DNA of 33,357 nt. Origin: GCA-003244245 sp036521655. Lineage in GTDB: Bacteria; Actinomycetota; Actinomycetes; Mycobacteriales; Pseudonocardiaceae. The DNA lies in the NCBI GenBank assembly GCA_036521655.1, contig DATDHI010000154.1, forward strand, positions 1 through 33,357, read 5' to 3'. Every line of letters begins with the position of its first letter. Position 1 is the stretch's first letter. Of the stretch, positions 15,748 to 23,732 are shown piece by piece. The notes under the pieces were generated by a model. That model did no database searches and was not told the origin of the DNA. It worked only from the letters and a program-made list of their open reading frames with translations. Position numbers and translations under genes: made by a program.

Positions 15748-17148
15748 ATGAGCGACCTGCCCTTCGGCTTCGGTTCCGACGAGTCCCGGGACCCTGAACG
15801 CAGGAACCCCCCCGAAGGCGGCGGCGGCAGTCCCGACCCGGCTAATCCGTTCGCGGCTTTCGGGGCCAGCGGCTTCGACGTCGGAGCGCTGGGCCAGATG
15901 CTTACCCAACTCGGCCAGATGCTCAGCCAGGGCTCGGCCGGTGGCGGTGGCCCGGTGAACTACGACCTGGCCAAGCAGATAGCGGTGCAGAAGCTGTCCA
16001 CCACCGGGCTGCCCTCGGCCGTGCAAGCCAGCGCGGTCACCGACGCCGTGCGGCTGGCCGACGTGTGGCTGGACCCGACAACCGCGCTGCCCTCCGGGAC
16101 ACTGAGCAGCGCGGCGTGGGCACCGCGGGACTGGGTGGAGCGCACGCTGCCCACCTGGCAGCGGTTGTGCGACCCGGTGGCCCGCCGGATGGCCGGATCG
16201 TGGATCGACGCGCTGCCCAGCGAGGTTCGCGAGACGGCTGGCCCGTTGGTGGCGATGGTTGAGCAGATGGGTGGGATGGCCTTCGGCTCGCAGCTGGGCT
16301 CGGCGCTGGCCGAGCTCGGCGGGGAGGTGCTCACCTCCACTGACATCGGGCTCCCGCTGGGGCCGGTGGGCGTGGCGGCGTTACTGCCGGCCTCGATCGA
16401 GCGGTTCGCCACCGGGCTGGAGCGCAAGGGCTCCGAGGTGGTCGTGTTCCTGGCCGCCCGAGAAGGGGCGCACCACCGCTTGTTCGTCCACGTGCCGTGG
16501 CTGCGGCAGCGGCTGTTGGCCCACGTCGAGGAGTTTGCCCGCGGTATCCAGGTCGACACCGACGCGCTGCAGGAGCTTGCCCGCCAGGTCGACCCGACCG
16601 ATCCGCAGAGCATGGACCAGCTGATCTCCTCTGGGCTGCTCGAGCAGCAGACCAGTCCTGAGCAGAAGGCCGCCCTGACCCGGCTGGAGACGCTGCTCGC
16701 GCTGGTCGAGGGCTGGGTCGACGTCGTCGTCGCGGACGCGTTGGGCGAACGGCTACCCGGTGCCGAGGCGCTACGCGAGACGCTGCGACGGCGTCGCGCA
16801 TCCGGGGGTCCTGCCGAGCGGACGTTCGCCAGGCTGGTCGGCCTCGAGTTGCGCCCGCGCAAGCTGCGGGCCGCTGCCCAGTTGTGGCGGCAGCTCACCA
16901 CGCAGCAGGGCATCGAGCACCGCGACACCCTGTGGAGCCACCCGGATCTGCTGCCCAACGCCGAGGACCTGGACGATCCCGCCGGGTTCGCCGATCGAGC
17001 CGCGAGCCACGCCGCGGACCTGGACGACCCGATCGCGGCGTTGGAGCGCACCGCGTCGGACGCGCCCCGCGAACAGGACCCCGACAGCGGCGAGGACAAC
17101 CCCGAGACCCGTGGCGACGACCCTCCGCAAGGGGGTCCGACGACGTGA
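15748..17148 (+). CDS. Zinc-dependent metalloprotease, DUF2342/Zincin_2 family (Rv3195 homologue)
   Basis: 466 residues from ATG 15748 (MSDLPFGFG). The N-terminus is Gly/Pro-rich and disordered. The family core is clear: MVEQMGGMAFGSQLGSALAE, VFLAAREGAHHRLFVHVPWL with the REGAHHRLF active-site signature, and LLALVEGWVDVVVADALGER with a downstream Glu. The C-terminal 40 residues are acidic and low-complexity. The family is predicted to be a cytoplasmic zincin; its substrate is not known. It leads a plus-strand run toward the ThiF-like and ABC1 genes. Confidence 0.9.
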   Translation: MSDLPFGFGSDESRDPERRNPPEGGGGSPDPANPFAAFGASGFDVGALGQMLTQLGQMLSQGSAGGGGPVNYDLAKQIAVQKLSTTGLPSAVQASAVTDAVRLADVWLDPTTALPSGTLSSAAWAPRDWVERTLPTWQRLCDPVARRMAGSWIDALPSEVRETAGPLVAMVEQMGGMAFGSQLGSALAELGGEVLTSTDIGLPLGPVGVAALLPASIERFATGLERKGSEVVVFLAAREGAHHRLFVHVPWLRQRLLAHVEEFARGIQVDTDALQELARQVDPTDPQSMDQLISSGLLEQQTSPEQKAALTRLETLLALVEGWVDVVVADALGERLPGAEALRETLRRRRASGGPAERTFARLVGLELRPRKLRAAAQLWRQLTTQQGIEHRDTLWSHPDLLPNAEDLDDPAGFADRAASHAADLDDPIAALERTASDAPREQDPDSGEDNPETRGDDPPQGGPTT

Positions 17149-17196
17149 CCGCCGCTCAGGCTCTTGACCAGTTCCCCGGCGAGCCGTTTCCGGTCC

Positions 17197-17234
17197 GTCC
17201 CCAGCCTGTCCACAACTGTGGGCATGCTGGGGAC
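17197..17234. repeat. Imperfect 38-base palindrome after the DUF2342 gene
   Basis: The arms GTCCCCAGCCTGTCCACAA and CTGTGGGCATGCTGGGGAC pair at 16 of 19 positions with no spacer. CTGTCCACA (17206-17214), plus TGTGGATAG (17248-17256) nearby, each differ by one base from DnaA-box forms. No T-run follows, so it may be a weak terminator or an operator before the ThiF-like gene. Confidence 0.5.
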
Positions 17235-17297
17235 AAGTCCATGTACCTGTGGATAGCCAGTTGAGTCACTAGGCCAGGCGGCCCAAGATTGGCGGAC

Positions 17298-18412
17298 ATG
17301 AGCCCGCTACCCGCCGCCCCCGCACCATCCGACGCCGCACCATCCGACGCCACACCTCCCTCTCTGCCCGAGCGGCTGCGGCTGGCGCCGGGCCGCACCG
17401 CCCTCTGGCGCTCCCCGTCCTGCCTGCAGCTCGGCCTGGACCCGCAGCGCGCCCTGGTCCTCGAGGGCCTGCCGGAACCGCTCGCCGTGCTGCTCAAGCG
17501 GATGGACGGCGTCCGCAGTACGACCGAGCTGCTCGCGGAGGCGCAGGCCGCCGGATCGTCCCGAGACGATGCCCTGGCCATGCTCGCCGACCTGCACGGC
17601 AGCGGCCTCGTGCGCGACGCCGGCACCAACCTGGGGGCCATCGATTCCGGCCAACCGGGCTGGCACCGCATCGCGCTGGCCTCGGAGGCAGCCAGCTGGT
17701 CGGTACACACCACCCGGACGACCCGAGACGTGCTGGGCCGGCGCCGCGCGGCTGCCGTGCAGGTGGTCGGATCGGGTCGGATGGCCGTGGCGCTGGCCAC
17801 CGCGCTCGCCGCTGCCGGGGTTGGTCAGGTCACGGTGCAGGCCTCCGGGACGGTCGGCGCTGCCGACGTGGATACCGGCTACCTGCCCGACGATCTGGCA
17901 GGCCCCGCGCGGCAGCGGCAGCCGACGCCGTGCGTCGCAGCGCGCCCGGGGTGCGCGTCACCGCGCGCCGCCGGCCAGATCTGATCGTGCTCAGCGACAT
18001 GGTGGTCCCGGAGCCGGAACTGGCGACCGAGCTGCTCGCCTCCCGCATCCCGCATCTCATCGGGTATGCCCATGAGGGCACGGTGGTGGTGGGCCCGCTG
18101 GTGTGGCCGGGCCGCAGCAGCTGCCTGCGCTGCGCCGAACTGCACCGCGCCGACCTCGACCTGGCCTGGCCGAAACTGGCTGCCCAGCTGGTCGGGCAGA
18201 TCCCCGCGGCCGGGTTGGCGTGCACTCAGCTCGCCGCTGCGCTGACCGCCGAGCAGGTGCTCGCCATGCTGGCCGGGCCGGCCGAGGGCCTGCCGGCCCC
18301 GCCGACCTGGGGTGCAGCGCTGGAGCTGGATCCGGTGCGCGGCACGTTGCGCCGCCATCCCCGGCCCGCCCATCCCCGCTGCGGCTGCGGTGCTCGATCA
18401 GGCGCCGGATGA
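17298..18412 (+). pseudogene. ThiF/cyclodehydratase-like protein (Rv3196 homologue) with a one-base frame break
   Basis: The first frame begins at ATG 17298 and runs to TGA at 17984; it covers a winged-helix-like N-terminus (ALVLEGLPEPLAVLLKRMDG, then a helix-rich segment) and a Rossmann-type start (AAAVQVVGSGRMAVALATAL). The rest, from AAAADAVRRSAPGVRV to the TGA at 18412, is one frame back. Inserting one base near 17900-17915 (a GGCCCCGCGCGG tract) restores a 371-residue protein. The second part has PLVWPGRSSCLRCAELHR, the E1-like/cyclodehydratase signature with a CxxC. A real deletion or a sequencing error would look the same. The N-terminus has a duplicated 15-base unit encoding APSDA twice (about 17322-17351). 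Confidence 0.8.
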
Positions 18413-18470
18413 CGCGCCGGGGCAGCTCTCCCCACTGCGCTCGAGGGCGTTGCCGGGCGATAATCACACA

Positions 18471-19781
18471 GTGACCGACATCCCGCGCAGCGCCACGCAG
18501 CGAACTGCCCGGCTCGCGAGCCTTCCGCTTGGGGTGGCCGGACGGGTCGCCGCAGGCTGGGGCAAGCGGCTGGCCGGGCGCGATGCCCAGGACGTCAGCG
18601 CTGAGCACCGCGCGCGCACCGCTGAGCAGCTCTTCGCGGTGCTTGGCGAGCTCAAGGGTGGCGCGATGAAGTTCGGGCAGGCGCTGAGCGTCTTCGAGGC
18701 GGCGATCCCGGACGACCTCGCTGCGCCCTACCGGGAGGCATTGACCAAACTGCAGTCGGCGGCACCGCCGATGTCACCGCGGTCGGTGCATCGGGTGCTC
18801 GACGAGCAGCTCGGCTCGGGGTGGCGGCGCCGCTTCGCCGACTTTTCTGAAGAGCCTGCAGCCGCAGCCAGCATCGGGCAGGTGCACCAGGCCGTGTGGC
18901 ATGACGGGCGCGAGGTCGCAGTCAAGGTGCAATACCCGGGCGCGGACGAGGCGCTGCGCTCGGACTTGCGGCAGCTGCTGCGGTTCAGCCGGCTGTTCCA
19001 GGCGATCGTGCCAGGCATGGAGGTCAAGCCGCTGCTCGCCGAGCTGCAGGAGCGGATGGTCGAGGAACTGGACTACCGCGACGAGGCCAACAACCAGCGG
19101 GCCTTCGCGGCAGCTTTCCGCGACCATCCCGAGATCACTGTTCCCGCAGTCGTCGCCAGCGCGCCTAAGGTGATGGTCTCGCAGTGGATCACCGGGACCC
19201 CGCTGGCGCACATCATCCGCGACGGTTCGCGGACCGAACGGGACGACATCGGTCGCAAGCTGTCCGAGTTCCAGTCCTCCGCCCCCGCCCTCACCGGCCT
19301 GCTGCACGCCGACCCCCACCCCGGGAACTTCCTGCGCCTGGACGACGGGCGGCTGGGCGTGCTCGACTTCGGCGCCGCGGCGAAGCTGCCCGGCGGATCC
19401 CCGCGCACCTTGGGCGTGGCGACCCGGCTGGCCGTCGAGGAGCGCTCCGAGGACTTGCTGGATCTGCTGCGCTCGGAGGGCTTCGTCCGGCCCGGCATGC
19501 AGCTGCGCGCCGAGGATGTGCTGGCCTACCTGGGCCCGTTCGCCGACCCGGTCCGCACCGAGACCTTCCACTTCACCCGGGCCTGGATGCAGGCTCAGGC
19601 CGGGCGGGTCGGCGATTTCGGCGGCCCGGACTTCCGGACCGGGCGGGCACTCAACCTGCCACCCAGCTACCTGCTGGTGCACCGGGTGAGCACCGGGACG
19701 TTCGGCGTGCTCTGCCAGCTCGACGCCACCGTCCCGCTACGGGGGATCGCTCAGCGTTGGCAACCAGGTTTCGCGAGCTGA
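18471..19781 (+). CDS. ABC1/UbiB-family atypical kinase (Rv3197 homologue)
   Basis: 436 residues from GTG 18471 (VTDIPRSATQRT). All family hallmarks are present: KxGQ helix (GGAMKFGQALS, 64-73), Ala-rich nucleotide loop (AAAASIGQVH, 130-139), VAVKVQYPG with Lys152, catalytic HADPHPGNF (279-287) and DFG (299-301). UbiB/COQ8 proteins are ATPases or kinases linked to lipid and quinone metabolism; in mycobacteria the homologue lies beside whiB7 and has been associated with intrinsic antibiotic tolerance. It converges on whiB7 with a shared terminator. Confidence 0.93.
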   Translation: MTDIPRSATQRTARLASLPLGVAGRVAAGWGKRLAGRDAQDVSAEHRARTAEQLFAVLGELKGGAMKFGQALSVFEAAIPDDLAAPYREALTKLQSAAPPMSPRSVHRVLDEQLGSGWRRRFADFSEEPAAAASIGQVHQAVWHDGREVAVKVQYPGADEALRSDLRQLLRFSRLFQAIVPGMEVKPLLAELQERMVEELDYRDEANNQRAFAAAFRDHPEITVPAVVASAPKVMVSQWITGTPLAHIIRDGSRTERDDIGRKLSEFQSSAPALTGLLHADPHPGNFLRLDDGRLGVLDFGAAAKLPGGSPRTLGVATRLAVEERSEDLLDLLRSEGFVRPGMQLRAEDVLAYLGPFADPVRTETFHFTRAWMQAQAGRVGDFGGPDFRTGRALNLPPSYLLVHRVSTGTFGVLCQLDATVPLRGIAQRWQPGFAS

Positions 19782-19813
19782 GACCCGGGTTGGCTGTCGC
19801 TTTGTGCACCCGA

Positions 19814-19854
19814 GACCCGGGTTGGGGGCTCTTGAAGGGCGCCCAACCCGGGTC
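19814..19854. terminator. Hairpin between ABC1 kinase and whiB7
   Basis: GACCCGGGTTGGG (19814-19826) pairs perfectly with CCCAACCCGGGTC (19842-19854). A second direct copy of GAGACCCGGGTTGG (19780-19793) overlaps the kinase stop codon and could pair with the same arm. The right arm overlaps the whiB7 stop codon. Placed between convergent genes, it probably ends transcripts from both sides. Confidence 0.7.
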
Positions 19855-20215
19855 AGGCGGCGGTCCCTCGCTCGAGGCGGTCCCGCTCGAGGGCGGCCTT
19901 GCTGGGCCGGCCGCGCGGGCGCTTGCGTGGGATGACGGCGCCGCGCTCGAAAATCTCGCCACCCCACACTCCCCACGGCTCCTGCCGGGACAGGGCGCTG
20001 TCCAGGCACGCGGCCTTGGCCGGGCAACCGGCGCACAGTTTTTTGGCCCGCTCCAGCTCTGCCGGCGTCTCCGCGAACCACAGGTCGGGGTCATGGGAGC
20101 GGCAGGGCAGGGCCGCCTGCCCGGACGGTGCCGCATCGAGCAGGTCGGCCAGCTCTGCCCCACCTGGCAGGTCGGGCAACGCCCCGCCGTCGAGCGGAAC
20201 GTTCGCGGTCAACAC
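19853..20215 (-). CDS. whiB7: WhiB7, iron-sulfur transcription regulator of antibiotic resistance
   Basis: 120 residues from GTG 20215, with GGAGGAG about seven bases upstream. Four Cys (38, 61, 64, 70) bind the [4Fe-4S] cluster, followed by WGVWGGEIFERG (81-92), the sigma-A-binding G[VI]WGG turn, and a C-terminal AT-hook RKRPRGRPSK (97-106), which marks WhiB7 among WhiB paralogues. Together with sigma-A, WhiB7 activates promoters with an A/T-rich block before the -35, including its own, and induces ribosome-protecting and efflux functions when translation is inhibited. Its leader carries an upstream ORF and terminator, annotated separately. Confidence 0.95.
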   Translation of the reverse strand: MLTANVPLDGGALPDLPGGAELADLLDAAPSGQAALPCRSHDPDLWFAETPAELERAKKLCAGCPAKAACLDSALSRQEPWGVWGGEIFERGAVIPRKRPRGRPSKAALERDRLERGTAA

Positions 20216-20284
20216 TTGTCTCTCCTCCTCGGTGGTGGTGCCGGTGGAACTCGCCGGTGCCGTGCCGCCATGGGATGAGGGCCG

Positions 20285-20324
20285 AGAAACACAAAGCCGC
20301 GGATCCCGATACGGGGTCCGCGGC
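20285..20324 (-). terminator. Attenuator terminator in the whiB7 leader
   Basis: On the minus strand GCCGCGGA plus a CCCC/GGGA extension pairs with TCCGCGGC around a five-base loop, and the stem is followed by TTTGTGTTT. It begins 31 bases after the upstream ORF stop and about 70 bases before the whiB7 start. A second, weaker hairpin (GAGCC/GGCTC, 20331-20350) lies between the ORF stop and this stem and could be part of an alternative antiterminator fold. Confidence 0.85.
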
Positions 20325-20355
20325 CTTCAAGAGCCGGTTGCTGCTGGCTCGAGAA

Positions 20356-20628
20356 TCAAGGCTCCGATGCGGACGCACGCATGCGGTCGGTAGGGCACGT
20401 TGTCGCCGTCGGCATGTCAATGCCGATCGAGTTGATCGGAGACCCGTAGAAGGCCCGGTAGAAAGGACGCCCAGCGAGAGAACGCCCAGCGCAGGAAGAA
20501 CCCACCGCGCGCGGGCGGCGCGCGAGGGCCGGTGCCGTCCTCACACGCTCGGACCAGACCTCACCAGGCGCAGCGAGGAGCCCGATCTGCGGGAAGTAAC
20601 GGGCGCCAGTAGTCATGGTGATCTCCAT
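20356..20628 (-). CDS. Upstream ORF in the whiB7 leader (probable regulatory peptide)
   Basis: ATG 20628 follows GGAGGAGG at ideal spacing, so this frame is very likely translated. It encodes 90 residues starting MEITMTTGARYFPQIGLL and ends just before the attenuator. The later part is Arg/Ser-rich and looks unselected as protein; an in-frame ATG near 20412 would give a 19-codon version. whiB7/wblC genes are known to use leader ORFs as sensors: a stalled ribosome changes leader folding and lets RNA polymerase pass the terminator. The unusual length is notable. The peptide itself may have no function. Confidence 0.55.
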   Translation of the reverse strand: MEITMTTGARYFPQIGLLAAPGEVWSERVRTAPALARRPRAVGSSCAGRSLAGRPFYRAFYGSPINSIGIDMPTATTCPTDRMRASASEP

Positions 20629-20712
20629 GTCGGCACCTCCTCCCCGGGTCGGCCCATGTCGGTGGCCGGGCGATCTATCCTGGTCAGCGGCATACCACCG
20701 CCGCCCTCCACG

Positions 20713-20760
20713 AGGTTAGAGCCCCGGTGCGGCGACCGGCAACCGGTTTTAGCGTTTTCC
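20713..20760 (-). promoter_or_regulatory. whiB7 promoter with A/T-rich WhiB7-type block
   Basis: On the minus strand GGAAAACGCTAAAACC (20760-20745) is followed by TTGCCG (20742-20737), an 18-base spacer and TAACCT (20718-20713). An A/T-rich block directly before the -35 is the known mark of WhiB7-activated promoters. It starts one base after the uvrD2 stop codon. The predicted leader is nearly 500 bases. Confidence 0.65.
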
Positions 20761-22863
20761 TCATGATCCAGTGAACCGATCGCTGGCCGACCCGCCACGC
20801 ACGATGGCGAGAACCTCCGCCCCGTAGCGGTCAAGCTTGGCCGCACCGATTCCCGGGATGGCGGCAATACCCGCCGCGTCGGCTGGCCGTTGCTCGGCGA
20901 TAGCGGTGAGCGTCGCATCGGTGAAGACCACGAAGGCGGGCACGTTCTGGTCCTTGGCGCGGCCGGTGCGCCACTGCTGCAAACGTTCCAGCAGCTCCGG
21001 ATCAGCATCCGATGGGCAGGACGCGCATCGGGACAGCTTCACTGCAACCGTACCGGTGACCGGGGCACCGCAGATCCGGCAGCGTGCCTTGACAGCCACT
21101 GCGGCCGTGCCCGCCACCGGAACTCGCCCAGTGGGGCGGTCCCCGGGAGCCAAGCCGTAGAGAAAGCGGCTGCGACGTCGGGAACGCCGGGCGCCGGCAC
21201 TGCGCGACAGTGCCCAGGACAGCGCCAGCCGGTGGCGGGCCCGGGTCACGCCGACGTAGAGCAACCGGCGCTCTTCCTCCAGCGCGGCCGGGTCACCCTC
21301 GGCGTACTGGATCGGCAGCGTCCCTTCGGCGAGCCCGACCAGGAACACCGCATCCCACTCGAGACCCTTCGCGGCATGCAGTGAGGCCAGCGTCACACCC
21401 TGCACCGCGGGTGGGTGCGCCGCTTCGGCCCGAGCCTGCAGCTCGGCGACGAAGGCACTCAGATCGGCGTCGGGCGCGCTGGCCGCGACGTGGTCGGCCA
21501 GCCCGGCCAGCGCGCGCAGCGATTCCCACCGTGACCGCGCCGCGCTACCGTCCGGCGGCTCAGCGTTGAGCCCCAGCCGCCCGAGTACCTCGCGGACTGC
21601 ACTGCCCAACTCCCCCGCCGAACCCGCCGAGCCCGCCGCTCGCAGGGCGCGGAGCGCGGCCCGGACCTCTTGGCGCTGGAAGAACCGCTCTCCGCCACGG
21701 ACCTGGAACGGGATCCCCAGCGCGTCCAGAGCCTGCTCGTAAGCCTCGGACTGGGCGTTCACCCGGTACAACACCGCGATCTGCGCTGCCGCCACCCCCT
21801 CGCGCAGCAGCCCCGCGATCGCGCTCGCCACCGCGGTGGCCTCGGCGGGCTCGTCGTCATACTCAGCGAACGACGGCTCCGGGCCGGGTCGTCGCTGGCC
21901 CTCCAGTTGTAGCCGGGCCCCCACCGGCCGATCGCGCGCGGCAGCGATCACTCGATTCGCCAGCGACACGACTTGAGGTGTGGAGCGATAGTCGCGGTGC
22001 AAGCGCACCGTCACCGCGTCGGGGAAACGCCTGGTGAACTCCAGCAGGAAACGGGGGGCCGCACCGGCGAAGGAGTAGATGGTCTGGTTCGCATCTCCGA
22101 CGACGGTGAGGTCGTCGCGGGCGCCCAACCAGGCGTCCAGCACGCGCTGCTGCAGGGGAGTGACGTCCTGGTACTCATCGACGACGAAACACCGGTAGCG
22201 ATCCCGGAACTCCTGCGCCACCGCCGCGTGCTCCTCGAGAGCGGCTGCGGTGTGCAGCAGCAGGTCGTCGAAGTCCAGCACCCGGCCGCGGTTCTTGAGC
22301 TCCTCGTACCCGGCGTAGACCACCGCGACCTGCGCGGCCGGCGCTGGGGTGTCCCGGTGGGCGGCGGCCGCCGCGGCTGGATAGTCCGCCGCGGAGACCA
22401 GGCTGGCTTTGGCCCACTCGATCTCTCCGGCGAAGTCGCGAAGGTCCTCGGCACCGGTGCCCGCACCGGCTCGTTGCGCGGCCTGGCCGACCAGCCGCAG
22501 CTTGTGCTCCAGCAGCGGCCAGGGTTCGTCACCCACTACCCGGGGCCAGAAGTAGTGCAGCTGGCGCAGCGCCGCGGCGTGGAAGGTCCGGGCCTGCACC
22601 CCGCAGACCCCAAGATCGCGCAACCGGGTGCGCATCTCCCCTGCCGCGCGGGCGGTGAACGTCACGGCAAGGACCTGCCCTGCGGCGACATGACCGGTAC
22701 AGACGAGCCGGGCGATCCGCCGGGTGATGGTGCGCGTCTTTCCGGTGCCCGCGCCGGCCAGCACGCAGACCGGCCCCCGCGGGGCGCATGCCGCGGCGCG
22801 CTGCTCCTCGTCGAGCCCCTCAAGGGGATCACGGTCATGTCCAGCACTGCCCACGCTCAGCAT
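20761..22863 (-). CDS. uvrD2: UvrD2-like superfamily 1A DNA helicase with HRDC domain
   Basis: 700 residues from ATG 22863 (MLSVGSAGHDRDPLEGLDEEQ), the same length as Rv3198c; the open frame upstream is not conserved. Helicase motifs: Walker A GAGTGKT (37-43), FVVDEYQD (226-233), then VVGDANQTIYSFAGA and HRDYRSTPQVV. A tetracysteine cluster (about Cys595, 598, 613, 616: CRICG...CASC) and a C-terminal HRDC domain ending in PGIGAAKLDRYG are the marks of UvrD2. The mycobacterial enzyme unwinds 3'-tailed DNA and is essential there. Its start is 79 bases from the divergent mrx1 start. Confidence 0.95.
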   Translation of the reverse strand: MLSVGSAGHDRDPLEGLDEEQRAAACAPRGPVCVLAGAGTGKTRTITRRIARLVCTGHVAAGQVLAVTFTARAAGEMRTRLRDLGVCGVQARTFHAAALRQLHYFWPRVVGDEPWPLLEHKLRLVGQAAQRAGAGTGAEDLRDFAGEIEWAKASLVSAADYPAAAAAAHRDTPAPAAQVAVVYAGYEELKNRGRVLDFDDLLLHTAAALEEHAAVAQEFRDRYRCFVVDEYQDVTPLQQRVLDAWLGARDDLTVVGDANQTIYSFAGAAPRFLLEFTRRFPDAVTVRLHRDYRSTPQVVSLANRVIAAARDRPVGARLQLEGQRRPGPEPSFAEYDDEPAEATAVASAIAGLLREGVAAAQIAVLYRVNAQSEAYEQALDALGIPFQVRGGERFFQRQEVRAALRALRAAGSAGSAGELGSAVREVLGRLGLNAEPPDGSAARSRWESLRALAGLADHVAASAPDADLSAFVAELQARAEAAHPPAVQGVTLASLHAAKGLEWDAVFLVGLAEGTLPIQYAEGDPAALEEERRLLYVGVTRARHRLALSWALSRSAGARRSRRRSRFLYGLAPGDRPTGRVPVAGTAAVAVKARCRICGAPVTGTVAVKLSRCASCPSDADPELLERLQQWRTGRAKDQNVPAFVVFTDATLTAIAEQRPADAAGIAAIPGIGAAKLDRYGAEVLAIVRGGSASDRFTGS

Positions 22864-22941
22864 CCTCGCAGAGCGGCCCGACACCGTCGCCGAACGTCGT
22901 CCCCAGGAACATCGCCCGGCGTCGCGGTGTTTGATCGTGGC

Positions 22942-23181
22942 GTGAGCGACGTGACCCTGTACACCACCGTGTGGTGCGGCTACTGCCGGCGGCTCAAGGC
23001 GCAGCTGGACCGGGCCGGCATCAGTTTTCGCGAGGTGGACATCGAACATGACACTCAGGCCGCTGCATTTGTGGCCAGCATCAACGGGGGCAACCAGACT
23101 GTGCCGACCGTGCTGATGCCGGACGGTTCAGTGCTGACCAACCCCACCATCGACCAGATCACCGCAGCCGTCGCAGCCTGA
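22942..23181 (+). CDS. mrx1: Mycoredoxin-1, glutaredoxin-fold oxidoreductase
   Basis: 79 residues from GTG 22942 (VSDVTLYTTVWCGYCRRLK). The CGYC active site and the TVPT cis-Pro segment followed by DGSVLTNP match mycoredoxin-1 (Rv3198A), which reduces mycothiol-mixed disulfides. Pairing with uvrD2 is conserved in mycobacteria. It implies a mycothiol-making host. The start is set by the family length; the upstream open frame is antisense to uvrD2. Confidence 0.93.
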   Translation: MSDVTLYTTVWCGYCRRLKAQLDRAGISFREVDIEHDTQAAAFVASINGGNQTVPTVLMPDGSVLTNPTIDQITAAVAA

Positions 23182-23313
23182 TGTCGCTCTGCCGGATCGA
23201 GCGACTAGGCCGCATGGGGCAATTGGCACCCACCTTGTAGCACACACCCCCTGAGACCCGATATCACATCACGAGAACCGCTGGCGCTTAGCCACGTGGG
23301 TCGCCATGAATCG

Positions 23314-23341
23314 TGACCAGACGGGTACGAAGCGTTAGGAT
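23314..23341 (+). promoter_or_regulatory. Possible promoter of the small membrane protein gene
   Basis: TGACCA (23314-23319) and TAGGAT (23336-23341) are 16 bases apart and lie about 50 bases before the start. The -10 fits the actinobacterial TAnnnT pattern well; the -35 is weaker. Confidence 0.4.
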
Positions 23342-23389
23342 GCGCGGCGTAGTTGGCTTCTGACGGGTCGTGGCGGGAGGGGCGTGCCA

Positions 23390-23593
23390 GTGGAGATCAT
23401 CGACAGGGAGCTCTGGGAGCGCGAGCTCACCGACCATCTGAGGCAGCACGCCACCGACCTCCGCCACCCACGGCCCGCCGTGACCATCTCCGGGGTGCGG
23501 CTCAGCACGCTGATCCCCATCTTGGCGCTGTGGTCGGTCGTGACGGTGACACTCATCGCCGCAGGATGGATGATCGGCCTGTACTTCATCTGA
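23390..23593 (+). CDS. Small single-pass membrane protein, unknown function
   Basis: 67 residues from GTG 23390, placed eight bases after GGGAGGGG; GTG 23384 is closer than usual to that site. A charged N-terminal half (VEIIDRELWERELTDHLRQH) is followed by one hydrophobic segment near the C-terminus (LIPILALWSVVTVTLIAAGW and beyond). The layout suggests a cytoplasmic tail and a C-terminal anchor. No family recognised. The next 139 bases to the M16 gene hold no gene I can support. Confidence 0.6.
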   Translation: MEIIDRELWERELTDHLRQHATDLRHPRPAVTISGVRLSTLIPILALWSVVTVTLIAAGWMIGLYFI

Positions 23594-23732
23594 GCCCAGT
23601 GCTCTCACGCCGGTACGGGGAGCAGTCGGCGCCGCGGCGCTGGAGGTCGACCTCGGCGAGTTCTACGAGCCCAGCACCTGCACCGTCACGCCCCCACCAA
23701 ACCGACACCGACCTAGCTTATTCAACCGGAGG

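Noticed and set aside
17145..17264. Small plus-strand frame of 39 codons starting GTGA at the DUF2342 stop
   Set aside because: It consists largely of the palindrome at 17197-17234 and resembles no protein; coupling by GTGA alone is weak evidence.
17322..17351. Duplicated 15-base unit (GCACCATCCGACGCC twice)
   Set aside because: It only doubles APSDA in a low-complexity N-terminus; ordinary slippage in a coding repeat.
23594..23732. Frame with GAAALEVDLGEFYEPST-like translation between the small membrane protein and the M16 gene
   Set aside because: It looks protein-like for about 30 residues but has no start codon, begins after an in-frame stop and has no ribosome site. A gene remnant is possible but cannot be supported.
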